5,621 nucleotides of DNA, taken from NCBI GenBank assembly GCA_025454675.1, contig JALONZ010000166.1, forward strand, positions 1 through 5,621, written 5' to 3'. Of this stretch, positions 1 through 5,590 are shown in pieces. Source of the stretch: Anaerolineae bacterium. GTDB taxonomy: Bacteria > Chloroflexota > Anaerolineae > Aggregatilineales > Phototrophicaceae. A program made the position numbers and the translations under genes. The notes under the pieces are model-generated. The model was given only the letters and a program-made list of their open reading frames with translations, ran no database searches and had not been told where the DNA came from. Within the stretch, counting starts at the first letter, position 1; each line of letters starts with the position of its first letter.

Positions 1-736
1 ACTCGATGAAGAGGCAAATCAAATGGCGGTCACTATTCCGAAAATGACGCGGATTGCTGTGGCTGGCGATAATAACCCCATCATACCTATCTAAAGCCTC
101 TAAATACGATTCTTCTGCCATGTGCGATACGTCCAATATCGCAGAAAAATTCATCATGACATCTAATAATTCGTGTCCCAATGGGGTTAGCCGACCGGGT
201 TCACCTGTGCCACCACAATACCGAGTCGCACGCCACGCGGGTCCCACAATCCGCACCCCCTGCTCATACCACCATTCAAATTGACGCGGTTCTAAAATGG
301 GGTCGGCATTTTCCATCAACAACACCAAGCCTTGCACCCGTTGCGTGACGGGGACATCATCCGCCCATGTCGCCAAAACTGCGTCCAAATCGGCTTTGTT
401 GTGAATGAGGCGCAAACGTGGTTCTTCATCTATCAGGCGTTTATACACATCCAGTTGGGCTTCACCGGCTTTCATGGCTTCTTTGGCATTGGTATATAAC
501 ACCGCATCATTGCCAATGGGGGGCATTTTGCCACGCGGTTCAGTGAAAATGGTCGCAAAAACCAATGCCACCCGCCCCGCAATCGCTTCGGGCAATCCGA
601 GCATGGCACGCCCCACATACCCAACCACAGGGCTATTGGCTTCATCGGCACGTTTTTTGAGGGCGCTGATACGATAATCGCGTCCATACGATACGGTATT
701 AAACGCAATATCTTGGTGTGCATCTATAATGAACAT
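1..736 (-). CDS. Peptidase M19 (renal/membrane dipeptidase-like) metallohydrolase, N-terminal part, truncated by window edge
   Basis: Members of this family are zinc-dependent hydrolases of dipeptides and related amide bonds, with a TIM-barrel fold. The frame starts at ATG 736-734 and stays open to position 2, giving 245 residues of a family that usually runs to about 320-400, so the C-terminal part lies beyond the left edge. The metal ligands can be read directly: H7 and D9 (IDAHQD), E142 (LLMENAD), H205 (LDVSHM) and H226 (IASHSNPRHF). The 21-residue step between the last two matches the spacing known for mammalian dipeptidase. A loop reading GPAWRATRYCGGTGEPG sits before the TPLG segment. 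The start is well fixed: an in-frame TAG lies two codons upstream (745-743), and GGAAAG (751-746) is a ribosome binding site 9 bases away. No signal peptide is visible, so a cytoplasmic enzyme is likely. The gene is divergent from the oxidoreductase. The substrate cannot be deduced; dipeptide or D-amino-acid-containing dipeptide hydrolysis is the family default. Confidence 0.93.
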   Translation of the reverse strand, partial: MFIIDAHQDIAFNTVSYGRDYRISALKKRADEANSPVVGYVGRAMLGLPEAIAGRVALVFATIFTEPRGKMPPIGNDAVLYTNAKEAMKAGEAQLDVYKRLIDEEPRLRLIHNKADLDAVLATWADDVPVTQRVQGLVLLMENADPILEPRQFEWWYEQGVRIVGPAWRATRYCGGTGEPGRLTPLGHELLDVMMNFSAILDVSHMAEESYLEALDRYDGVIIASHSNPRHFRNSDRHLICLFIE

Positions 737-954
737 GATGTGCTACTTTCCAAATCCTAAAATCTCATTCATTATAGGCGATACAAGCCAAAATAGCACG
801 AAAAACGTGTGCATTTTGACCAATGTTCACCGTATCAAGTCATTGTTGTAATGGCGTATTAATCTTTATCAGGCAAAATCATGGATGGAAATCGTGTAAG
901 AATGATTATTGCACAACCATCTACATAAAAAAGTTGTTTTCAGAAAGGGTATTC
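737..954. other. Divergent intergenic region
   Basis: These 218 bases separate the leftward dipeptidase gene from the rightward oxidoreductase gene. They contain the dipeptidase -10 box described separately and a short dyad, CACG (797-800) and CGTG (806-809) around five A residues, which could be a small operator. TTGACC at 816-821 resembles a -35 box for the rightward gene, but no acceptable -10 box lies 16-18 bases downstream of it. I therefore cannot place the oxidoreductase promoter. The region is open in frame from ATG 823, but the peptide it would encode looks non-coding: it is rich in Cys, Lys and Tyr, with no hydrophobic or domain pattern. Confidence 0.6.
771..799 (-). promoter_or_regulatory. 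Candidate promoter for the M19 dipeptidase gene
   Basis: On the minus strand a perfect TATAAT lies at 776-771. A hexamer 17 bases further upstream (799-794, GTGCTA) matches the -35 consensus at only three of six positions. Transcription would begin near 764, leaving a short leader of about 28 bases before the ATG at 736. The -10 box and its position are convincing; the -35 box is weak, so an activator may be needed or the match may be fortuitous. Confidence 0.42.
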
Positions 955-2640
955 ATGGAAAATGCAATTTCTACCCCAAAACCCCGTGTTGGGCGTGTCA
1001 GTTTTTTGATGGGGATGCTCATCGGCGCATTATTCACCCTGCCCCTACTCGCGTTACTCTATCTGGCAGATAACCTGCTTGGTTTGCCATTTTTGCCATT
1101 CGATGTATTCAGTTTTGTACGTGATATTTTGCCCGGTTGGGTACTCACCACAGGCATTGATAGCATGGTCGCCGTCATCCGCCTATTCGGGCTAGATACC
1201 GATACCACCGCCAAAATTGCCGAACAATGGATGGCAATCGGCATGGTCGTGGCTGTGGGCGCGGTTTTTGGTGGTATGGCTTATATCACGATGAATTTGG
1301 TCAAAAAGCAATTTGGTATGATTGGCTTATTTGAAGGTCTCACACTCGGCGCATTAATGATGCTCATCGTAGCAGGCAAAAATGTGAGTGCCACCGCCGA
1401 CCCGATACTCAGTTTGGTGTGGATAGTCGGGTTATATGCGTTGTGGGGATTGGCTATCGCCTGGGCATATCAACAATTGGTAGATATTCGCGCCCGCGAA
1501 ATTGCCCCTCCGCTTGAGCCAAGCACCACCACATTAGACCGTCGCAAATTTTTGATTCAAGTCGGGGGTGCAACCGCCACCATCACTGCCGTTGGCGCAG
1601 GGCTGGGCGCATTATTGCGAACCGATGTGGATACATCCGATGCGTTTGAAGTGGATACCACAGGCGAAACCATCACATCTGCCACCACAACCGAGACAGG
1701 CTCATCGGTATTCACCGAAAATCTAGCCATACCCAAAGGCACACGCCCCGAAATCACGCCACTCGATGACCATTATCGCATTGATATTAGCGCCATTCCG
1801 CCTGTCGTGGATGGCGAAAGTTACCGCCTAAAAGTGCATGGCATGGTCACAGAACCGCTCGAAATTAAACTCACTGACCTTGTAGAAAATTATGAACCCG
1901 TCAATCAGTATATCACCTTGTCGTGCATCTCCAATTCAATCGGGGGCGACCTCATCAGCACCACCACATGGACGGGCATCCCGTTTCGGGTGTTGATGGA
2001 AGCATGGGGTGTTGACCCATTGGCACAATACGCCAAAATTTTGGGCGCGGACGGTTTCGATGAATGGGTGCCGTTGGGTGTGGCGCGGAATGATGACCGC
2101 ATGATGCTCACCTATGCGTGGGATGGTCAACCGCTCAAACAAAAACACGGCTTCCCGCTACGGATTTATATCCCCGACCGTTATGGCATGAAACAGCCCA
2201 AATGGATTACAGATATTGAATTTGTGCGCGAGTGGGGCGAAGGTTATTGGGTGCGCCGTAATTGGTCAGAACAAGCCCTCGTGCAAACCACATCGGTGAT
2301 TGATACGGTTGCCCAAGATGAGATTTATACCGAAAACGATGTCACATATGTGCCGATTGGGGGCATTGCCTACTCTGGCGCAAAAGGCATTTCTGCGGTA
2401 GAAATAAAAGTGGATGATGGCGAATGGATGCCTGCCCAACTGCGGACTCCGCTATCGGATACCACATGGGTTCAATGGCGTTTCGATTGGGCATTCACAC
2501 CCGGTCAACACACCTTTTATGTCCGCGCCAAAGAACGTGGTGGCAAGGCACAAATCGAATCGAATGCACCAGTCCGCCCTGATGGTGCAACAGGCTTACA
2601 TAGTCGTAGGGCGACATTAGATTCACCTTCTGGAGCATAA
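955..2640 (+). CDS. Membrane-anchored sulfite-oxidase-like molybdopterin oxidoreductase with internal Tat motif
   Basis: The predicted product of 561 residues has two modules. Residues 1-195 form a membrane region with four helices, at about 17-39, 91-112, 120-141 and 150-172, plus a weaker hydrophobic stretch at 60-79. A twin-arginine motif follows (DRRKFL, R196-R197) with a mildly hydrophobic helix rich in Gly, Ala and Thr (about 202-221), then a Thr/Ser-rich linker (223-255). Residues of about 265-440 are the oxidoreductase molybdopterin-binding domain. They include the likely Mo-ligating Cys324 (TLSCISN), the GADGFDEWVPL segment, and HGFPLRIYIPDRYGMK with KW at 416-417. Residues of about 450-550 resemble the Mo-cofactor oxidoreductase dimerisation domain. 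Positive charges after helices 2 and 4 place R196-R197 in the cytoplasm and the catalytic domain outside. No histidine occurs in the membrane region, so bis-histidine haem is unlikely there. I chose ATG 955 over the open-frame ATG at 823 because AAGGG (945-949) precedes it by 5 bases and a basic N terminus leads into helix 1. The substrate is unknown; sulfite is only one possibility. Confidence 0.9.
   Translation: MENAISTPKPRVGRVSFLMGMLIGALFTLPLLALLYLADNLLGLPFLPFDVFSFVRDILPGWVLTTGIDSMVAVIRLFGLDTDTTAKIAEQWMAIGMVVAVGAVFGGMAYITMNLVKKQFGMIGLFEGLTLGALMMLIVAGKNVSATADPILSLVWIVGLYALWGLAIAWAYQQLVDIRAREIAPPLEPSTTTLDRRKFLIQVGGATATITAVGAGLGALLRTDVDTSDAFEVDTTGETITSATTTETGSSVFTENLAIPKGTRPEITPLDDHYRIDISAIPPVVDGESYRLKVHGMVTEPLEIKLTDLVENYEPVNQYITLSCISNSIGGDLISTTTWTGIPFRVLMEAWGVDPLAQYAKILGADGFDEWVPLGVARNDDRMMLTYAWDGQPLKQKHGFPLRIYIPDRYGMKQPKWITDIEFVREWGEGYWVRRNWSEQALVQTTSVIDTVAQDEIYTENDVTYVPIGGIAYSGAKGISAVEIKVDDGEWMPAQLRTPLSDTTWVQWRFDWAFTPGQHTFYVRAKERGGKAQIESNAPVRPDGATGLHSRRATLDSPSGA
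2632..2635 (+). promoter_or_regulatory. Ribosome binding site inside the end of the oxidoreductase gene
   Basis: GGAG lies within the last codons of the upstream gene, 10 bases before the thioesterase ATG at 2646. The upstream stop codon (2638-2640) sits between this site and the start, so ribosomes finishing the oxidoreductase end exactly where the next start is selected. This fits translational coupling. Confidence 0.6.
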
Positions 2641-2645
2641 CAATC

Positions 2646-3101
2646 ATGAGCGCAAACACACCCAAACCTATCGGCGGAACAGATTTTATTACCAAAGCAC
2701 CCCCGCATGGGTTTGGGATGCGCTTTCATGTGCATGACGATGGGCATATTTCCGGAAAAATTCGCATTCAAGCCGATAAGCAGGGACCCCCAGGTCATGT
2801 ACACGGTGGCGCACTCATCGCCTTATTAGACGAAGCGATGGGCGCAACCGCATGGTATGCGGGGCATCAGGTGGTGGCGGTACACCTCAGTTTTGACCTC
2901 AAAGCCGCCGTCCCGTTGGATACGGAAATCACCGTGCAAGGCGAAATTCAAAGCAAAGATGGGCGAAAAATTTGGACAATCAGCCGTGTCATGTTGCCTG
3001 ATGGTCGGGTGGCGGTTGAGGGGCGTGGCTTATTTTTAGAAAGTCCACAATTTTTTGAGGAGAGTGGGAATATTTCACCATTCACCCCACTGGAAGAATA
3101 A
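2646..3101 (+). CDS. PaaI-type hotdog-fold acyl-CoA thioesterase
   Basis: The product has 151 residues, normal for a single hotdog domain. Enzymes of this type hydrolyse acyl- or aryl-CoA thioesters in the cytoplasm, usually as dimers or tetramers. The diagnostic segment GPPGHVHGGALIALLDEAMG covers residues 48-67: H53-G54-G55 begins the central hotdog helix and D62 or E63 is the expected catalytic acid. The spacing of nine between H53 and D62 matches the His/Asp pair I recall from the THEM4-like branch of the family. The strand pattern after the helix (VVAVHLSFDLKAAVP, then ITVQGEIQSKDGRKIWT) is also typical. There is no signal peptide or membrane segment. The start lies only 5 bases after the upstream stop codon, so this gene is almost certainly the second of a two-gene operon. 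What links a CoA thioesterase to an extracytoplasmic molybdoenzyme is unclear. The acyl substrate cannot be predicted. Confidence 0.88.
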   Translation: MSANTPKPIGGTDFITKAPPHGFGMRFHVHDDGHISGKIRIQADKQGPPGHVHGGALIALLDEAMGATAWYAGHQVVAVHLSFDLKAAVPLDTEITVQGEIQSKDGRKIWTISRVMLPDGRVAVEGRGLFLESPQFFEESGNISPFTPLEE

Positions 3102-3113
3102 AGAAAACCCCTG

Positions 3114-3143
3114 TTGAACAAAATTACTTTTTTCAGATATAAT
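3114..3143 (+). promoter_or_regulatory. Sigma-70-like promoter upstream of the PIN-TRAM gene
   Basis: TTGAAC (3114-3119, four of six consensus bases) is followed after 18 bases by a perfect TATAAT (3138-3143). The -35 box begins 13 bases after the thioesterase stop codon. Transcription would start near 3150, giving a leader of about 150 bases before the ATG at 3301. This is the best promoter match in the window and suggests that the PIN-TRAM gene is transcribed independently of the oxidoreductase operon. Confidence 0.58.
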
Positions 3144-3147
3144 GAAG

Positions 3148-3191
3148 AATGTTACTATATACAGTCACTCATTCCCTGTGATGGTAACATT
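3148..3191 (+). promoter_or_regulatory. Imperfect leader hairpin or dyad just downstream of the promoter
   Basis: AATGTTAC (3148-3155) and GTAACATT (3184-3191) are exact inverted copies. Pairing continues inward through TAT (3156-3158) with ATG (3181-3183), one pair being G-U. After a bulged A3159 it resumes as TACAG (3160-3164) with CTGTG (3176-3180), leaving an 11-base loop. The structure has about 16 pairs, is rich in A-U, and starts at the predicted transcription start. It lacks the GC stem and U-run of an intrinsic terminator. It could be a 5' stabilising or regulatory stem, or a protein-binding dyad in the DNA. Confidence 0.45.
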
Positions 3192-3300
3192 TTCCCGTTT
3201 ATGTATTTATAGCGTTTGTGATGCTTGTGGCAGAAATGCCCCCTCACAGCCATCATCCGTGAGATAAACCAATCATCATGAAGGCTTAGGAGTATTTCTC

Positions 3301-4356
3301 ATGGCAAGTATTGATTTTATCTCCCGTATCATCGGTCTTTTTGTGTTTACCATCTTAGGGGCGCGTATCGGCACCGATTTTGCGCCATCCATTGACCTCC
3401 CCCCCGATGCTGGCGCAGTAATTATCGGTTTGGTCGGGGCATTGGTCGGTCTCATCCTCACCCCATGGATAACGGTTCGTCCCGTACAAGCCATGAATAA
3501 GACCATCCGCGAAATGCCGATTCATGTGTTTTTTGTGGCGATGATGGGGGCGTTTATTGGGCTTGGGATTGGGCTGATGCTCTCCTATCCCCTGTCGTTA
3601 TTGCCGACACCCTTCAACAATATCATCCCACCAAGTGCTTCATTGGTATGTGGTTATATCGGCGTGACGGTATTTCGCAATCGCGCCCGCGAAATTTGGG
3701 ATATGCTGTTTGATAGGGCAAATTCCAAAATCGCACGCGCCGTTGCCGCCCAGTCGTCACGCCAGATGTTGGTAGATACCAGCGTGTTGATTGATGGTCG
3801 CATCGTAGAAATTTCAAAGACGGGCTTTTTGGGTGGCACATTACTCATCCCGCGTTTTGTGATGACGGAATTGCACCAAGTCGCCGATTCATCCGATACG
3901 CTACGGCGCAATCGCGGACGGCGCGGGCTGATTAAAATGAACGAGTTACAACGCAATAACATCACACCCGTCAAAGTGATTGATGACGATATAGACGACA
4001 TCCTCGAAGTGGATAATAAACTGGTGGCGCTGGCAATTCAAATGGAAGCCTATTTGCTCACCAATGATTACCCCCTCAGCAAAGTGGCAGAATCGCAAGG
4101 TGTGACCGTTTTAAATATGAATTTATTGGCGAATGCGGTGCGCTCGGTGTATATCCCCGGTGAAACTTTCCCGCTTCATATCATCCAAGAAGGTCGGGAT
4201 AATGGGCAAGGCGTTGGTTATTTGGATGACGGCACGATGGTCGTGGTCGAAAACGGTAAGGATTATATTGACCGCACCGTGCGCGTCACCGTGACCAAAT
4301 TGATTAACCGCGAGGCGGGGCGCATGATTTTTGCCGTGCCAGAAGGTATGCAGTAA
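3301..4356 (+). CDS. Membrane-anchored PIN-TRAM domain protein (YacL-like putative RNase)
   Basis: The product has 351 residues, close to the length of Bacillus YacL. The N-terminal part holds four probable membrane helices (about 8-27, 37-57, 73-95 and 108-125). A charged linker leads to a PIN nuclease domain of about residues 155-280. Its acidic metal-binding set is visible: D159 (LVDTSVLIDGRI), E190 (VMTELHQVAD), D238 (EVDNKLVALA) and D256 (LTNDYPLSKVA). An Arg-rich segment (TLRRNRGRRG, 200-209) sits between the second and third acidic positions. Residues 282-350 match a TRAM domain, a small beta-barrel that binds RNA, starting at YIPGE and including DDGTMVVVENG. The expected role is a membrane-tethered, metal-dependent ribonuclease or RNA-binding protein on the cytoplasmic face. 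The physiological target of this family is, to my knowledge, not established. The start is supported by AGGAG (3288-3292) 8 bases upstream. The gene precedes trpS in the same direction. Confidence 0.93.
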   Translation: MASIDFISRIIGLFVFTILGARIGTDFAPSIDLPPDAGAVIIGLVGALVGLILTPWITVRPVQAMNKTIREMPIHVFFVAMMGAFIGLGIGLMLSYPLSLLPTPFNNIIPPSASLVCGYIGVTVFRNRAREIWDMLFDRANSKIARAVAAQSSRQMLVDTSVLIDGRIVEISKTGFLGGTLLIPRFVMTELHQVADSSDTLRRNRGRRGLIKMNELQRNNITPVKVIDDDIDDILEVDNKLVALAIQMEAYLLTNDYPLSKVAESQGVTVLNMNLLANAVRSVYIPGETFPLHIIQEGRDNGQGVGYLDDGTMVVVENGKDYIDRTVRVTVTKLINREAGRMIFAVPEGMQ

Positions 4357-4393
4357 TATCAACCATATTGATGGAATGAGACAGATACTTACA

Positions 4394-4422
4394 GGCGGTG
4401 TGAGGTAGTGCCTCACCCCTAC
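4394..4422. repeat. REP-like palindrome 1, degenerate left arm, ending in CCCCTAC
   Basis: GTGAGG (4400-4405) and CCTCAC (4411-4416) form a six-pair stem around TAGTG. The stem extends to about ten pairs (4394-4405 with 4411-4420) if T4399 and C4396 bulge out and one G-U pair is allowed. The right arm ends in CCCCTAC (4416-4422), the same terminus as the next palindrome, while the left arm looks decayed. A T-run occurs only at 4434-4438, too far from the stem for a classical terminator. It may be a mobile-derived intergenic repeat that also folds in the RNA. Confidence 0.5.
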
Positions 4423-4446
4423 AAACCAAATTATTTTTGAGGGTAA

Positions 4447-4476
4447 TGTAAGGGCGCAACATGTTGCGCCCCTACA
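4447..4476. repeat. REP-like palindrome 2, near-perfect 30-base inverted repeat
   Basis: GGGCGCAACA (4452-4461) and TGTTGCGCCC (4462-4471) are exact inverted copies with no spacer. Beyond one mismatch (A4451 with C4472), TGTA (4447-4450) pairs with TACA (4473-4476). In RNA it would fold into a strong stem with CATG as the loop. No U-run follows, so intrinsic termination is not obvious, though the hairpin could stall polymerase or protect a processed 3' end. The right terminus CCCCTAC matches palindrome 1, which suggests one repeat family. The element lies 28 bases before the trpS start. Confidence 0.7.
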
Positions 4477-4503
4477 CATCTATAACACACAGGAAAAACA
4501 CCT

Positions 4504-5556
4504 ATGACAGACAAAAAACGCATCCTCACAGGGGATAGACCAACTGGCAAATTGCATTTGGGGCATTATGTTGGGTCGTTGGCAAATCGGATTCGCTTGC
4601 AACATGAATACGAAAGTATTTTCATCATCGCCGATTTGCACATGCTCACCACCAAAAATAGCAAAGAGGAAATCGCCGAGATTGATAAAAATGTGCGCGA
4701 TTTAGTCCTCGATTCCATTGCATCAGGCATCGAACCGCAAAATGTGACATTTTATTTGCAATCGGGCATCCCCGAAATTCACGAAATTTATACCCTTTTG
4801 CAAAACATCGTCACCGTGTCACGACTAGAACGCATCCCCAGCCTAAAAGATATGGCACGCGCCGCCAATATCGAAATGCCATTCGGGTTATTGGGCTATC
4901 CCGTGTTGCAATCGGCAGATATTTTGCATGTGAAGGCGCATCTTGTGCCTGTGGGCAAGGATAACATCGCCCACATCGAAATCACGCGCGAAATTGCCCG
5001 CCGTTTTAATTATCTCTATGGTGAGGTGTTCCCCGAACCTGACGGTTTGGTCGGCGATGTGCCGACACTCATCGGCACAGACGGACAAGCCAAAATGAGC
5101 AAAAGCCTCAATAACGCCATCATGCTATCCGATGACCCCAAAACAGTGGAGAAAAAAGTGCGGGGCATGTTCACCGACCCCAACCGTGTGCGGGCAGACA
5201 TCCCTGGCACCGTAGAAGGCAACCCAGTGTTCATCTATCACGATGCGTTCAATCCGAATATCGCAGAAGTGGATGACCTGAAGGCACGTTACCGTGAAGG
5301 GACGGTAACGGATGTGGAGGTGAAAGAAAAATTGACGATTGCCATCAACACGTTCCTCGCGCCCATTCATGCCCGCCGTGAGCAATACATGGAGACGGGT
5401 TTGGTGGATGAAATCATCGTAGAAGGCACAGAAAAAGTCCGTGAAATCACCCGCGCCACCCTATTCGAGATGAAAAAGGCGATGGGCTTAACAGGGGTGT
5501 GGAATCGGATTAAGCGCAAAGCAGAGGAACGCGCCAAGAAAAAAGAAAAGGCGTAA
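4504..5556 (+). CDS. trpS: Tryptophanyl-tRNA synthetase (GDRPTG subtype)
   Basis: This class I aminoacyl-tRNA synthetase activates tryptophan with ATP and charges tRNA-Trp in the cytoplasm, usually as a homodimer. The HIGH signature is HLGH at residues 18-21, preceded by LTGDRPTGKL. KMSKS is at 197-201 (GTDGQAKMSKSLNN). D139 in YPVLQSADIL is in the position of the tryptophan-binding Asp of Bacillus TrpRS. VPVGKDNIAHIEITREIARR (148-167) is the expected conserved segment. The length of 350 residues is normal. The nucleotide-binding loop reads GDRPTG rather than the commoner GIQPSG, a variant that I recall from the auxiliary TrpRS II of Deinococcus but that is also the only TrpRS in some bacteria. 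The C terminus ends in a Lys/Arg-rich tail (RIKRKAEERAKKKEKA, 335-350) beyond the usual end. The start is set by AGGA (4491-4494) 9 bases before ATG 4504. It may be read from the PIN-TRAM promoter or from an unseen one. Confidence 0.97.
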   Translation: MTDKKRILTGDRPTGKLHLGHYVGSLANRIRLQHEYESIFIIADLHMLTTKNSKEEIAEIDKNVRDLVLDSIASGIEPQNVTFYLQSGIPEIHEIYTLLQNIVTVSRLERIPSLKDMARAANIEMPFGLLGYPVLQSADILHVKAHLVPVGKDNIAHIEITREIARRFNYLYGEVFPEPDGLVGDVPTLIGTDGQAKMSKSLNNAIMLSDDPKTVEKKVRGMFTDPNRVRADIPGTVEGNPVFIYHDAFNPNIAEVDDLKARYREGTVTDVEVKEKLTIAINTFLAPIHARREQYMETGLVDEIIVEGTEKVREITRATLFEMKKAMGLTGVWNRIKRKAEERAKKKEKA

Positions 5557-5590
5557 TCCGTAAAAAACAAGTAGCAACTTAAGGCGTTTA

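Noticed and set aside
54..677. Plus-strand open frames at 54-284 and 405-677
   Set aside because: Both are antisense to the dipeptidase, with low-complexity, non-domain-like products and no supported starts.
472..723. Minus-strand open frame of 83 codons
   Set aside because: It overlaps the M19 dipeptidase on the same strand in another frame. The M19 frame has all the metal-ligand motifs and a good start, so this one is a shadow.
816..821. TTGACC as a -35 box for the oxidoreductase operon
   Set aside because: No acceptable -10 hexamer lies 16-18 bases downstream, so a promoter call is not justified.
823..954. Upstream in-frame extension of the oxidoreductase starting at ATG 823
   Set aside because: The 44 extra residues are Cys/Lys/Tyr-rich and fit no signal or domain, and no good ribosome binding site precedes 823. 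ATG 955 has AAGGG at the right distance and begins a sensible basic N terminus before helix 1.
2517..2804. Minus-strand open frame of 95 codons across the oxidoreductase-thioesterase junction
   Set aside because: It is antisense to two well-supported genes, and its product shows no recognisable pattern.
3243..3263. CTCAC/GTGAG inverted repeat in the PIN-TRAM leader
   Set aside because: It has only five pairs around an 11-base loop, with no extension; this is within chance expectation.
3278..3289. Three-codon mini-ORF (ATG AAG GCT TAG) overlapping the ribosome binding site of the PIN-TRAM gene
   Set aside because: It has no ribosome binding site of its own and could occur by chance; a leader-peptide role is not supported.
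4358..4374. Short inverted repeats ATCAA/TTGAT and CCAT/ATGG just after the PIN-TRAM stop
   Set aside because: The stems have only four or five AT-rich pairs, compete with each other and have no U-run, so they do not support a terminator.
4123..4479. Minus-strand open frame of 118 codons covering the end of the PIN-TRAM gene and the palindromes
   Set aside because: Most of it is antisense to the TRAM domain and its start lies inside a repeat. No ribosome binding site or domain is visible.
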